Shown: positions 1 to 9,842, counted from the stretch's first letter. The stretch: DNA of 37,213 nt from Flavobacteriia bacterium (GCA_947450325.1 CANFUT010000031.1:1-37213), one strand, 5' to 3'. Notes: generated by a model not told the origin, from the letters alone. Numbers and translations are program-made.

Positions 1-3000
1 GGCATTTCGTTGAGTTCAACTCCAGCTGGAGCGACTTTTGCATGGACGGTATCACAGAATAATGCAACAGGAGCTACTTCAGGGAATGGCTCTAGTATTG
101 CACAGACTTTAACAAATTCGAGTACGAGTGTTGGTAGTGTTACTTATACTGTTACACCAAGTTTTGGGACTTGTGTTGGGACTCCATTAGATGTTGTTAT
201 TACAGTTAATCCAGCTCCATCTGTTGTTGCTACCCCAACATCACAGTCTATATGTAATGGAACGAGTACAAGCATATCATTGACTTCTATTCCAGCGGGC
301 GCTAGTTTTGATTGGACTGTTGTTCAATCGAATGTGAATGGAGGAAGTGCAGGAACTGGTTCTAGTATCAATCAATCTTTGTCGTTGTCCTCAGGAACAA
401 CGGGTTCTGCGACTTATACAATCACCCCTTCATCGAGTGGATGTCCAGGTGTTCCAACAGATGTTGTGATATCAGTTAGCACCGGACCATCAGTTATTGC
501 TACGCCAGAGACTATTTGTTCAGGCGGTACTTCTGGTGTTGCATTGAGTTCCAATCCAGCAGGGGCGAGCTTTAACTGGACTTTTAATCAAACGGGAGTG
601 ATTGGTGCGTTTTCGGGTTCAGGCAATAGCATTGTACAAACTTTGAATGCAACGACCTCAAATGCGGGGAATGTAATTTATACCGTTACTGCCAATATTG
701 GATCATGTATCGGAGTCCCACAGGATGTTGTCGTATCAGTTAATCCTTCACCAGTTGTAACGACTACACCTTCAATTCAGACGATTTGTTCAGGCACACC
801 CGCCAATATTATATTTAGTTCAACACCAGCAGGAGCTACTTTTGCATGGACAGTAACGCAAACGGGAGCGAGTGGGGCAACTGTAGGTGCAGGAAATTCA
901 GTTTTTGGCACCTACTCAGCAACAGGACCTACGGTAGGAACGATTGTTTATGATGTTGTACCGACATTGAATGGTTGTGTGGGTCAAACAGTTTCAGCGG
1001 TCATTAATATCAATCCAGCGCCAGTTGTGATAGCCACACCAGCATCACAGACGTTGTGTTCAGGAGATCAAACGAATATCTCACTAAGCTCTTCACCAGC
1101 AGGTTCAAGTTTTAGTTGGACAGTTGCTCAAAATCAAGTAACAGGAGCCTTTAATGGCATTGGCAATACAATCGCTCAAACCTTGAGTGGAACTAGCACA
1201 GCTATAGGCACAGCAACTTATACAGTTACTCCATCAGCGAGTGGCTGTCCGGGTATTCCATCAGATGTAGTGATTACGATAGGTTCTAATCCAACAGTTA
1301 CAGCAACTCCTACGAGTGAAACACTTTGTTCTGGTTCAACAACTGGAATTACATTGACATCAGTTCCAGCGGGCGCAACTTTTGATTGGACAATCAATCA
1401 AGCCGGCGTTAGTGGCGCTGTTGCAGGCACAGGATCAGCGATTAATCAAACGTTGAATACCACAGGTGCAGCTCAAGGCACAGTGACTTATACAATTACT
1501 CCAAGCATAGGAACATGTGTAGGTTTACCTATCGATGTAATTATTACAGTGAATCCAGTACCGAACGTGACATCAAATCCAACTTCCCAAGCGATTTGTT
1601 CATCCACTTCAACGGCTATCAATTTAACATCCTCTCCAGGGGGAGCGCTTTTAGATTGGACAACAGTTGAGACAAATGCGACAGGATCTTCGGCTGGGAA
1701 TGGAAGTGCTATCTTTCAAATCTTGAGTACAACGGGAAGTTCATCAGGAACGGTAACTTATACGATTACTCCATCGATGAGTGGATGTGTAGGTACTCCG
1801 ATTGATGTACCAGTAACAGTAAATCTAGTACCAAGTGCAACAGCTACTCCATCAGTACAGACTATTTGTTCAGCTAGTGCAGCATCTATCGCTTTGAGTT
1901 CATCCCCAGCGGGAGCCACTTTTGCTTGGACGATAACAGAAAGTGGAACGACTGGAGCAACGGCTGGAAACGGCTCAGCTATCAATCAAACCTTGAGTAC
2001 TACAGGTACATTCCAAGGAACGACATTTTATACCATTACACCAACCTTGGGAACTTGTGCTGGTTCATCCATTACAGCAATGGTGAGTGTTAATCCAGTG
2101 CCAGTAGTTACTGCAACACCATCTGTTGATGCTATATGTTCTGGTTCTACAACGAATGTGTTGTTGACTTCATTGCCAGGGACAACTTTTGATTGGACTG
2201 TTTCTCAAACGGGAGTTAGTGGCGCGAGTGGAGGCACAGGATCTAGCATCGCTCAGACATTAACAACTTTAGGTCAAGCGGTAGGAACGGTTACTTATAC
2301 AGTGACACCAACGTTGAATGGCTGTGTAGGAACACCAGTAGATGTAGTGATTACAGTAAATCCAATTCCAACAGCCATTGCAACACCTACGGCACAGACG
2401 ATTTGTTCTGGAGACGTAACAGGAATCTCATTGAGTTCAACTCCAGCGGGGGCCACTTTTGATTGGGCAGTTAGTCAAATAGGAACAACAGGAGCAGCTG
2501 CAGGAACAGGGAATTTAATCGCTCAAACGATTGATGCTACCAGTACCAATTCAGGATCTGTTACTTACACCATAACGCCTACTTTTGCTACTTGTGTTGG
2601 CTCACCGATAGACGTTGTGATTAGCATTGGATCCAATCCAATAGCCACAGCCACACCATCTGTTCAAACGATTTGTGAGGGAACGGCAACATCCATCGCA
2701 TTGACTTCAGCCCCAGCGGGAGCGACTTATGCATGGACAGTTTCCCAAATAGGAGCTTCGGGAGCATCAGCAGGTAATGGCTCAAACATTGCCCAAACCT
2801 TAAATGCTATCGGAACAGTTCCAGGAACGGTTACTTATACGATTACACCAAATGTTGGAACTTGTGTAGGTTTACCAATTGATGTGGTGATTACAGTGAA
2901 TCCAACACCAGTTGTGAGTTCTAATCCAACTTCACAAGCGATTTGTTCGGCTACATCCACCAACATAGCATTGACTTCAACGCCAGTAGGAGCAAGTTTA

Positions 3001-5330
3001 GATTGGACAGTAAACCAAACAGGAACCACGGGTGCAACAGCAGGGAATGGCTCAACGATAGCACAAACTTTGGATGTTACAGGTCTTGTTTCTGGAACAA
3101 CTACTTATACAGTGACACCAACATTGTCAGGATGTGTAGGTTTACCGATTGATATTGTATTGACCGTTAATCCAACACCAGTAGTTTCGGCTACCCCAAC
3201 ATCTCAAACGATTTGTTCAACCACTTCACCATCCATTGCTTTGAGTTCTACTCCAACGGGTGCAGGTTTTTCATGGACAGTTTCAGAGTCAGGAACCTCC
3301 GGAGCAAGTGCAGCAAGTGGTTTTACGATCAATCAATCATTGACAGCAACAGGTCTTACGCAAGGCACAGCAATTTATACCATCAGTCCAACTTTGGGAG
3401 CTTGTATTGGTTCGCCAATCGATGTTCCAATCTTTGTTAATCCGATACCAGTAGTTACAGCTACACCAGCCTTGGCAACGATTTGTTCTGCTACAGCTAC
3501 AGGCATTACCTTGAGTTCTTCTCCATTGGGAGCGACCTTTGACTGGACTGTTGTTGAGTCAAATGTATCAGGTGCAAGTGCAGGTACGGGGAATGGAATC
3601 AATCAAGTATTGAGTTCAACATCTACAGCGGTAGGTACTGCAACATATACCGTGACACCAACCTTGAATGGTTGTGTAGGTTCACCAATCGATGTAGTGA
3701 TTACAGTAAATCCAATTCCAACAGCGATTGCAACACCAGCCTCTCAAACTATTTGTTCGGGCGATGTGACAAGCATAAATTTGACATCCTCACCAGCAGG
3801 TTCAACTTTTGGTTGGACAGTGAATCAATCTTTGGCTAGTGGAGCAACGGCAGGAGCGACCGCAAACATTGCACAAGTGTTGAATGCGACCACAAGCAAT
3901 ACAGGAACAGTAACCTATAACGTAACTCCAACCTTGAATAGTTGTGTAGGTTCACCTCTTGCGGTTGTTATTTCAGTAGCAGCCAATCCAGTTGTTACCG
4001 CAACGCCAGCTTCTCAAACGATTTGTGAGGGAACATCAACAGGTATTGTTTTGAGTTCATCACCAACGGGAGCGACTTTCAACTGGACAAGTTCAGAGAC
4101 TGATGTTACAGGATCAAGCGCAGGAACGGGAGCCAGTATTGCACAAGTACTTGATGCCACAGCTTTGGTTCCAGGAACCGTAACTTATACTATCAATTCA
4201 AATATTGGAGCATGTGTTGGACTTCCAATCGATGTAATTGTAACAGTAAATCCATTGCCAACAGCGATTGCAACTCCAGTGAGTCAGACTATTTGTGCAA
4301 CTACGGCAACGAGTATCAACTTGAGTTCTTCACCGGTAGGTTCTACTTTTGGGTGGACAGTTTCACAGTCAGGCACTTCTGGAGCAACACCTGGAGCAGG
4401 ATCAACTATTGCACAAACATTGGGAGTTACCGGTTTGGTAGCAGGAACAACTACTTACAGTGTCACCCCAACTTTGAGTGGTTGTGCAGGCTCACCGCTT
4501 GATGTAGTTGTTACAGTAGATCCAACGCCAACAGCGATTGCTACTCCAACCACTCAAACGATTTGTTCAGAGACAGCATTTTCAATAGATTTAACTTCTT
4601 CACCCGTAGGTTCTACCTTTGGATGGACGGTAACAGAGCTTGGAGAAACAGGCGGGAATGCGGGAAGTGGTTCAACTATTTCAGAGACATTGACAGTAAC
4701 AGGCATTACGCAAGGAACAGCCACTTACAGTGTGACACCAACATTGGGCGTTTGTGTAGGTTTACCACTCAACGTTCCGATTTATGTAAATCCAATTCCA
4801 GTGGTTACAGCTTTGGCTGCGCAAGACACGATTTGTTCAGCTACCTCAACTTCTATCACAATGAGTTCAGTTCCTGTTGGAGCGAGCTATGCTTGGACAT
4901 CGGTTGATAATTTAGTAACGGGTTCAAGTGGGGGAGCAGGCAATAGCATTTCACAAGTCTTGAGTTCTACATCAACAGCTGTAGGATCGAGTATTTATAC
5001 CATCACACCAACCTTGACGGGTTGTGTGGGTTTACCAGTAGATGTAGAAATTACGGTCAATCCATTGCCAACGGTTATTGCTACACCAAGTGATGAGACC
5101 TTGTGTTCTGGAGGGACGAGTGGAATCGTTTTGACGTCTTCGCCAGCAGGATCAACTTTTAACTGGACAGTATTGTCAGCAAACGTATTGGGAGCGGCCA
5201 ATGGCGGTGGAGATACTATTGCTCAAACATTGACTTCTACGGTAACAGGAACATCCACTTACAGTATTACGCCAACCTTGAATGGTTGCGCAGGACCTAT
5301 GTCAAATGTTGTGGTGACAGTGAATCCAAA
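1..5330 (+). repeat. Tandem coding repeats, about 270 bp each, with a 1350-bp super-period
   Basis: About 20 tandem units of roughly 267-270 bp lie inside the giant surface protein gene. Units five apart resemble each other more than neighbours do. For example the Cys codon block reading CSGD or its equivalent falls at 1054, 2401, 3751 and 5101 (steps of 1347, 1350 and 1350), and the block coding for SSTSTAVG-like sequence recurs at 2254, 3604 and 4954 (steps of exactly 1350). This indicates growth by duplication of five-unit blocks. Confidence 0.85.
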
Positions 5331-6786
5331 TCCGACGCTAGTTACCAATATTGGGCAGGGAACACTTTGTGTTGGAAGTTCAATATCTATGGATGTGTCT
5401 GGAGCAGTGAATTATGTTTGGAGCCCAGCGACAGGACTAGATACGAATGTAGGCGACTCAGTGGTAGCTACACCACCAGCCACTCAAACTTATTTTATAA
5501 CAGGAACAGATATCAATAACTGTTCATCTATAGACTCTATTGCCATCACAGTGAACCCAATTCCAGTAACAACTGTTACTTTGAATGATACGATTTGTGA
5601 AGGAATATCCATCAATTTAGACGCTCATGGAGCAGATAGCTATGCATGGACACCATCTACAGGACTTAATTCAATTACTGACAGTAGTATCGTAGCAACT
5701 CCATTAGTGACTACCACCTATACAGTAACAGGAACAAGTTTGAACTGTTCAAGTGTAGCCACAGTCACAGTTTATGTGAAACCAGCACCAACGATCAATG
5801 CAGGAGTTGACTCTTTGATTTGTTATGGCAATAGTATTGTGCTTAGTGGAAGTGGCGCGGTATCTTATGCATGGAGTGGCGGTGTGGTGAACAACGTACC
5901 ATTCTTCCCAACTTCAACCCAAACTTATACTGTTGTGGGAACGGGTGCCAATCAGTGTCAGGACAGTGATCAAGTGGTAGTCTCTATCACGCCACTACCG
6001 ATTATTGATTTGGTACCATCGATTACTTCGGGATGTGTTCCTCAGGTAGTAGACTTCCAAAACAACACAATAGGTGGAGCCGTTTACAGTTGGGATTTTG
6101 GAGACAGTACAACATCCATGATGACCAATCCATCACACAACTATACATCTACTGGCTGTTATGACATTACATTGACAGCATCGACATTGAACGGCTGTAC
6201 ATTTACGACAACTTATCCAAGCATGGTTTGTGTAGAGTTGACGCCAGTTGCCTCCTTCTTTGCCAATCCATCATCCATTACTACTGATTATCCAGTGAGT
6301 ACGATGGTAAATACCTCACATGATGCGGTAGCATACAGTTGGGATTTTGGAGATGGAACGGGTGGAAGTACTGATTTTATGCCAGTGCATACTTTTCCAG
6401 GAAGTGATGTAACAACCTACACTGTGGAGCTTGTTGTATATAGCTTAACAGGATGTACCGATACTGCACGAGTGAACATTCAGGTGTATGAAGACATCGT
6501 TTATTTTGTACCAAATGCCTTTACACCAGATGGTGATAATTTCAATCAAACATTCAAACCAGTTTTCACATCGGGTTATGACCCTTATGATTACTCCTTG
6601 TTTATCTATGACCGTTGGGGAGAAATCATCTTCGAATCACACGACGCCTCAGTAGGATGGGATGGAACTTATGGCGACGGACGAGGAATCGTGATGGATG
6701 GAACGTATGTTTGGACCATCGAATTTAAAGTTACCCAAACCAGTGTAAGGAAGAAAATCGAAGGACATGTGAATGTGTTGAGATAA
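1..6786 (+). CDS. Giant T9SS-secreted PKD-like repeat surface protein (5' partial)
   Basis: This is the C-terminal part of a very large secreted protein; the reading frame is open at base 1 and repeat sequence is already under way, so the true start lies upstream. It shows 20 PKD-like/Ig-like units of about 88-90 residues (to about base 5330). Each has a Cys near its start (ICSG-like), a GATFDWT-like core, and a second Cys (GCVG-like) before a VVITVNP linker. Three divergent Ig-like units follow (about 5330-5990), then two PKD domains with SWDFGD motifs (about 6090 and 6337), and finally a gliding-motility-associated C-terminal domain (about 6499-6786) with PNAFTPDGD, YDRWGE and DGTYVW motifs. 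This last domain is the type B sorting signal of the type IX secretion system, so the protein should be exported and held at the cell surface or released. Long PKD arrays usually act as stalks or adhesins; the ligand cannot be told. Rich in Thr, Ser, Gly and Val. Confidence 0.9.
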   Translation, partial: GISLSSTPAGATFAWTVSQNNATGATSGNGSSIAQTLTNSSTSVGSVTYTVTPSFGTCVGTPLDVVITVNPAPSVVATPTSQSICNGTSTSISLTSIPAGASFDWTVVQSNVNGGSAGTGSSINQSLSLSSGTTGSATYTITPSSSGCPGVPTDVVISVSTGPSVIATPETICSGGTSGVALSSNPAGASFNWTFNQTGVIGAFSGSGNSIVQTLNATTSNAGNVIYTVTANIGSCIGVPQDVVVSVNPSPVVTTTPSIQTICSGTPANIIFSSTPAGATFAWTVTQTGASGATVGAGNSVFGTYSATGPTVGTIVYDVVPTLNGCVGQTVSAVININPAPVVIATPASQTLCSGDQTNISLSSSPAGSSFSWTVAQNQVTGAFNGIGNTIAQTLSGTSTAIGTATYTVTPSASGCPGIPSDVVITIGSNPTVTATPTSETLCSGSTTGITLTSVPAGATFDWTINQAGVSGAVAGTGSAINQTLNTTGAAQGTVTYTITPSIGTCVGLPIDVIITVNPVPNVTSNPTSQAICSSTSTAINLTSSPGGALLDWTTVETNATGSSAGNGSAIFQILSTTGSSSGTVTYTITPSMSGCVGTPIDVPVTVNLVPSATATPSVQTICSASAASIALSSSPAGATFAWTITESGTTGATAGNGSAINQTLSTTGTFQGTTFYTITPTLGTCAGSSITAMVSVNPVPVVTATPSVDAICSGSTTNVLLTSLPGTTFDWTVSQTGVSGASGGTGSSIAQTLTTLGQAVGTVTYTVTPTLNGCVGTPVDVVITVNPIPTAIATPTAQTICSGDVTGISLSSTPAGATFDWAVSQIGTTGAAAGTGNLIAQTIDATSTNSGSVTYTITPTFATCVGSPIDVVISIGSNPIATATPSVQTICEGTATSIALTSAPAGATYAWTVSQIGASGASAGNGSNIAQTLNAIGTVPGTVTYTITPNVGTCVGLPIDVVITVNPTPVVSSNPTSQAICSATSTNIALTSTPVGASLDWTVNQTGTTGATAGNGSTIAQTLDVTGLVSGTTTYTVTPTLSGCVGLPIDIVLTVNPTPVVSATPTSQTICSTTSPSIALSSTPTGAGFSWTVSESGTSGASAASGFTINQSLTATGLTQGTAIYTISPTLGACIGSPIDVPIFVNPIPVVTATPALATICSATATGITLSSSPLGATFDWTVVESNVSGASAGTGNGINQVLSSTSTAVGTATYTVTPTLNGCVGSPIDVVITVNPIPTAIATPASQTICSGDVTSINLTSSPAGSTFGWTVNQSLASGATAGATANIAQVLNATTSNTGTVTYNVTPTLNSCVGSPLAVVISVAANPVVTATPASQTICEGTSTGIVLSSSPTGATFNWTSSETDVTGSSAGTGASIAQVLDATALVPGTVTYTINSNIGACVGLPIDVIVTVNPLPTAIATPVSQTICATTATSINLSSSPVGSTFGWTVSQSGTSGATPGAGSTIAQTLGVTGLVAGTTTYSVTPTLSGCAGSPLDVVVTVDPTPTAIATPTTQTICSETAFSIDLTSSPVGSTFGWTVTELGETGGNAGSGSTISETLTVTGITQGTATYSVTPTLGVCVGLPLNVPIYVNPIPVVTALAAQDTICSATSTSITMSSVPVGASYAWTSVDNLVTGSSGGAGNSISQVLSSTSTAVGSSIYTITPTLTGCVGLPVDVEITVNPLPTVIATPSDETLCSGGTSGIVLTSSPAGSTFNWTVLSANVLGAANGGGDTIAQTLTSTVTGTSTYSITPTLNGCAGPMSNVVVTVNPNPTLVTNIGQGTLCVGSSISMDVSGAVNYVWSPATGLDTNVGDSVVATPPATQTYFITGTDINNCSSIDSIAITVNPIPVTTVTLNDTICEGISINLDAHGADSYAWTPSTGLNSITDSSIVATPLVTTTYTVTGTSLNCSSVATVTVYVKPAPTINAGVDSLICYGNSIVLSGSGAVSYAWSGGVVNNVPFFPTSTQTYTVVGTGANQCQDSDQVVVSITPLPIIDLVPSITSGCVPQVVDFQNNTIGGAVYSWDFGDSTTSMMTNPSHNYTSTGCYDITLTASTLNGCTFTTTYPSMVCVELTPVASFFANPSSITTDYPVSTMVNTSHDAVAYSWDFGDGTGGSTDFMPVHTFPGSDVTTYTVELVVYSLTGCTDTARVNIQVYEDIVYFVPNAFTPDGDNFNQTFKPVFTSGYDPYDYSLFIYDRWGEIIFESHDASVGWDGTYGDGRGIVMDGTYVWTIEFKVTQTSVRKKIEGHVNVLR

Positions 6787-6820
6787 AAGATCCAACAAAT
6801 AACAGTTCTAAAATACAACC

Positions 6821-6853
6821 AAAGCCAATGCAGAAATGTGTTGGCTTTTTTTG
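6821..6853 (+). terminator. Rho-independent terminator after the giant surface protein gene
   Basis: A perfect 8-bp stem, AAAGCCAA (6821-6828) with TTGGCTTT (6841-6848), and a 12-nt loop is followed by a T-rich run. It lies 35 bp after the stop codon and before the next gene group, so it should end transcription of the surface protein gene. Confidence 0.75.
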
Positions 6854-6967
6854 TTGTTAAGAGTTATTAACGAATTCAATTTAATTAAAAACCCAGAATT
6901 CAATTTATCAATCTGAATTTAGTTTAATTTCGCTTTTTGAAATGTTCCAAAGACTTAAAACGAATTT

Positions 6968-7435
6968 GTGAAAGATAAAATAATTATTGGAAGAAAAGAC
7001 AAGGCGGATTTACCTAGTTTACATCTACACAATGTAGCAGTTAAAATTGACAGCGGAGCATATTCCTGTTCGATACATTGCGAATCTGTTGAAGAAATCG
7101 AAGTGCATGGTAAACTTTTTTTGGAAGTAGTTTTTCTTGACAAAGAGCATCCAAAATATACTGGTGAAAAAGTCAAATTTGAAAATTTCAGAACGAAGAA
7201 AGTAAGAAGTTCAACTGGGTACCAACAAGAACGATATTTCGTTGAATTGGGTATCATTTTGTTTGACAATGAAATCATCACTGATTTTTCTTTGACGAAA
7301 AGAAATGGGTTGAGAAATCCAATCCTACTGGGAAGAAAATTATTGAGCAACAACTTTGTAATAGACACTTGTTTGACAAATTTATCTTTCAGAAAAAAAC
7401 AACAAAAATTAAGAAAAATTAAAGACACATTATAA
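6968..7435 (+). CDS. RimB-like retropepsin-fold peptidase (ATP-dependent zinc protease family)
   Basis: A 155-residue cytoplasmic protein of the family annotated as ATP-dependent zinc protease/RimB (PF05618), whose members have a retropepsin-like aspartic peptidase fold. The D-S-G-A motif at residues 28-31, inside VKIDSGAYSCSIH, matches the catalytic DTGA/DSGA signature. The C-terminal half has the conserved pattern RNPILLGRKLL. The start is a GTG at 6968; no ATG gives the N-terminal IIIGRKD strand. The stop codon directly abuts the ATG of the rimK-like gene, which implies co-translation. In Pseudomonas, RimB trims the glutamate tails that RimK adds to ribosomal protein S6; a similar eraser role here is inferred from the pairing. 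No classical zinc motif is visible, so the family name may mislead. Confidence 0.85.
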   Translation: MKDKIIIGRKDKADLPSLHLHNVAVKIDSGAYSCSIHCESVEEIEVHGKLFLEVVFLDKEHPKYTGEKVKFENFRTKKVRSSTGYQQERYFVELGIILFDNEIITDFSLTKRNGLRNPILLGRKLLSNNFVIDTCLTNLSFRKKQQKLRKIKDTL

Positions 7436-8314
7436 ATGAAAATTGCCATTTTATCTCGAAATTCAAATTTGTATTCAACAAGAAGATTGGTTGAAGCTGC
7501 AGAAGCTGCAGGACACGAAGCACATGTAATTGACCACTTGAGATGTAATATTGAGATTGAACAAAAAGGTCCATCACTGTTTTATCAAGACAATTATTTA
7601 GAAGGTTTTGATGCAGTAATTCCTAGAATTGGAGCGTCTGTTACTTTTTACGGAACAGCTGTCGTTCGTCAATTCGAAATGATGAACGTTTTTACTGCAG
7701 TAGGTTCTCGCGGAATTGTACATTCAAGAGATAAACTTCGTTGCTTACAGGTCCTTTCTAAAGAAGGAATTGGACTTCCTAAAACGGTTTTCACCAATTA
7801 TTCTAGAAATGTTGAACATGTTGTTGAATCTGCAGGAGGCGCACCAGTTGTTTTGAAATTGTTAGAAGGAACGCAAGGTTTAGGAGTCGTTTTGGCTGAA
7901 AATCAAAATGCAGCGCAATCGGTTTTGGAAGCATTCAACGGTTTAAAAGCAAGGGTGATTGTTCAAGAATTTATTCGCGAAGCAAAGGGTGCTGATATTC
8001 GTGCTTTCGTCGTTGACGGAGAAGTGGTTGGAGCGATGAAACGACAAGGGAAAGAAGGCGAATTTCGTTCAAATTTACACCGTGGCGGTTCTTCCAGAAT
8101 CATTGAATTGACAGAAGAAGAAAAAGACGTTGCCATTCGCGCTGCAAGTGCTGTTGGATTAGGAATCGCTGGTGTTGATATGCTTCAATCTGAAAGAGGT
8201 CCATTGGTGTTGGAAGTAAATTCTTCGCCAGGTTTGGAAGGAATTGAGCGCACCACGCACAACGATATTGCTGGAAAAATTATCCAATATATCGAGAAAA
8301 ATGTTAAAAAATAG
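7436..8314 (+). CDS. rimK: RimK-like ATP-grasp alpha-L-glutamate ligase
   Basis: A 292-residue ATP-grasp ligase that joins glutamate to a carboxylate acceptor using ATP; in E. coli RimK lengthens the C-terminus of ribosomal protein S6 with glutamates. The N-terminal domain begins MKIAILSRN; the ATP-binding loop [10 protein letters not shown] is near residues 142-152; the magnesium-binding segment [13 protein letters not shown] is near 259-271. Length and motif order match RimK. It starts at the base after the stop of the RimB-like gene, and is followed after 27 bp by an AstE-like hydrolase in the same direction, so the three probably form one operon. Whether S6 is the target here is unknown: S6 is not encoded in this window, and related ligases make other gamma- or alpha-glutamyl products. 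Confidence 0.9.
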   Translation: MKIAILSRNSNLYSTRRLVEAAEAAGHEAHVIDHLRCNIEIEQKGPSLFYQDNYLEGFDAVIPRIGASVTFYGTAVVRQFEMMNVFTAVGSRGIVHSRDKLRCLQVLSKEGIGLPKTVFTNYSRNVEHVVESAGGAPVVLKLLEGTQGLGVVLAENQNAAQSVLEAFNGLKARVIVQEFIREAKGADIRAFVVDGEVVGAMKRQGKEGEFRSNLHRGGSSRIIELTEEEKDVAIRAASAVGLGIAGVDMLQSERGPLVLEVNSSPGLEGIERTTHNDIAGKIIQYIEKNVKK

Positions 8315-8341
8315 TAGTTCTAATCTTAATTGATTTGACTG

Positions 8342-9340
8342 ATGCGAAAACACAAAAAGCTGGTAATTTTAGGTCATGAAATTCTTCCTGGAAAAGGAGC
8401 AGAATTGAATTTAGATGTGGCAAAATTGCATACAAGTACGCCAATTCAGGTTCCTGTAATTGTGCACCGCGCTAAAAATGACGGACCTACTTTATTACTT
8501 ATGGCAGGAATGCACGGTGACGAAATCAACGGTATGGAAATCATCCGTCGTGTAATTCGAAAAGGGTGGAATCGACCCAATGCAGGTACAGTGATTTGTA
8601 TTCCTGTATTTAATATTTTTGGTTTTCTCAACGTTTCTAGAGAATTGCCAGATGGTCGAGATTTGAATCGTAGTTTTCCCGGCTCAAATTCTGGTTCTTT
8701 GGCCAGTCAGTTTGCTTATCATTTCATGAAAGAAATTGCACCTTTTGTAGATTATGTAATTGACTTTCATACTGGTTCAGCGCAGAGAAACAATTTTTCG
8801 CAAGTTCGATGTGTTTTCTCAGACGAAGAAAGTTTGGCCTTGGCTCAAGTTTTTAATCCGCCGTTTATCATTCATTCGAGCTATATTTCTAAGTCTATTC
8901 GAGAATCAATGAACAAGCGCAAAAAGAAAATTTTGCTTTTCGAAGGAGGAAAAACAAACTCCATTGAAGAAAAAGTAGTGAATGAAGGTTTGGATGGCAT
9001 CAAACGCATGTTGGAACATTTGCAAATGCGCAATTTTAAAATCGACAATAGCTTAAATCGAGAACCGATTTACATCAAAAATTCAAGATGGATCAGGGCT
9101 TCCCACTCAGGAATGTTCTGCCTAATGGTCGAAAATGGCGCACAAGTTTCTGTCGGTACCGTGTTGGGAATCATCACCGATCCCTTCGGAAAAATCGAGC
9201 GAAAAGTGAAATCTTCTATCGAAGGTTTTGTGTTTTGCGTCAATGAAACTCCTGTGGTAAACAAAGGCGACGCACTTTTCCATGTCGGACAGTCTATTGA
9301 AAATCCAATTGTGCCAGATTACAAGGAGCTGTATATTTGA
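8342..9340 (+). CDS. AstE/aspartoacylase-family zinc hydrolase
   Basis: A 332-residue zinc-dependent deacylase/carboxypeptidase-like enzyme of the succinylglutamate desuccinylase/aspartoacylase family (M14-like fold). The zinc ligands are visible: H58 and E61 in GMHGDE and H143 in DFHTG. DGRDLNRSFPG (about 104-114) is the substrate-binding motif, and E200 in LLFEGG is the probable general base. The C-terminal third forms the usual beta domain. It sits 27 bp after the rimK-like gene. Family members release amino acids from N-acyl or peptide-like substrates; next to RimB and RimK, an enzyme removing or processing a glutamyl modification is a reasonable inference but not shown. It is not part of an arginine catabolic (ast) operon here. 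It faces the SpoU-type gene tail to tail with a 22-bp gap. Confidence 0.85.
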   Translation: MRKHKKLVILGHEILPGKGAELNLDVAKLHTSTPIQVPVIVHRAKNDGPTLLLMAGMHGDEINGMEIIRRVIRKGWNRPNAGTVICIPVFNIFGFLNVSRELPDGRDLNRSFPGSNSGSLASQFAYHFMKEIAPFVDYVIDFHTGSAQRNNFSQVRCVFSDEESLALAQVFNPPFIIHSSYISKSIRESMNKRKKKILLFEGGKTNSIEEKVVNEGLDGIKRMLEHLQMRNFKIDNSLNREPIYIKNSRWIRASHSGMFCLMVENGAQVSVGTVLGIITDPFGKIERKVKSSIEGFVFCVNETPVVNKGDALFHVGQSIENPIVPDYKELYI

Positions 9341-9362
9341 TTGAAGTCGTTGGATTTCTTAC

Positions 9363-9842
9363 TTACAAATTATGATGCGGAGGTAATTCAGTTGGAATTT
9401 TCGTCACGCGATCATTCAACACAATACTTCCCGTAACGGCAACATTCAAAGAAGAATTCCCTGGTAGTCGAACCAAATAATGGCACCTCGATTTCACATC
9501 TTCTGGTAAACCAAAATCTTCCGAACCCAACAAATAAATCGCTCTTTTTGGATGTTCAAATTCTCCCAAAGGAATCGCAGTTTCGTCGATTTCAATGCCA
9601 ACCAATCTGCAATCATAAGGAATATTGTTCAGCAAATCCTCAAATTCATCGTAATGAAACAAAGGAATACGCGACCAAGCTCTTACCACATCTGAAGTCT
9701 GCTTTTTGTACTTTTTTCCAACCGTGAAAATGTAACTTGCACCTAGCACAAACGCCGAACGCCACAAAGTTCCAATATTGTGTTCCGTCTTGTGTTTATA
9801 AATTCCGATAGCGCAATAACCTTGAATATTTTTGGTTTTCAT
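9363..9842 (-). CDS. SpoU/TrmH-family RNA 2'-O-methyltransferase
   Basis: A 159-residue single-domain SPOUT methyltransferase, predicted to methylate ribose 2'-OH groups in rRNA or tRNA with S-adenosylmethionine. The three family motifs are present in order: N22 and R28 in NIGTLWRSAFVLGA (motif 1), LLGSEDFGLPED around 104-115 (motif 2), and LPGNSSLNVAVTGSIVL around 126-142 (motif 3), which forms the trefoil knot that binds the cofactor. The length fits minimal members with no N-terminal RNA-binding domain. A TATTTTTG promoter box sits only 4 nt upstream of the ATG, so the transcript may be almost leaderless. The exact target nucleotide cannot be assigned from sequence. Confidence 0.88.
   Translation of the reverse strand: MKTKNIQGYCAIGIYKHKTEHNIGTLWRSAFVLGASYIFTVGKKYKKQTSDVVRAWSRIPLFHYDEFEDLLNNIPYDCRLVGIEIDETAIPLGEFEHPKRAIYLLGSEDFGLPEDVKSRCHYLVRLPGNSSLNVAVTGSIVLNDRVTKIPTELPPHHNL

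Noticed and set aside
1-5330. CRISPR-like regular spacing
   Set aside because: The repeats are about 270 bp, keep one reading frame and have no unique spacers.
1758-5519. Several 60-114-residue frames on both strands inside the adhesin
   Set aside because: They recur with the coding repeats, have biased composition and no start context; they are by-products of repeated codons.
6955-7449. A 164-residue open frame on the minus strand
   Set aside because: It is an exact antisense shadow of the RimB-like gene, which has a clear DSGA motif and operon context.
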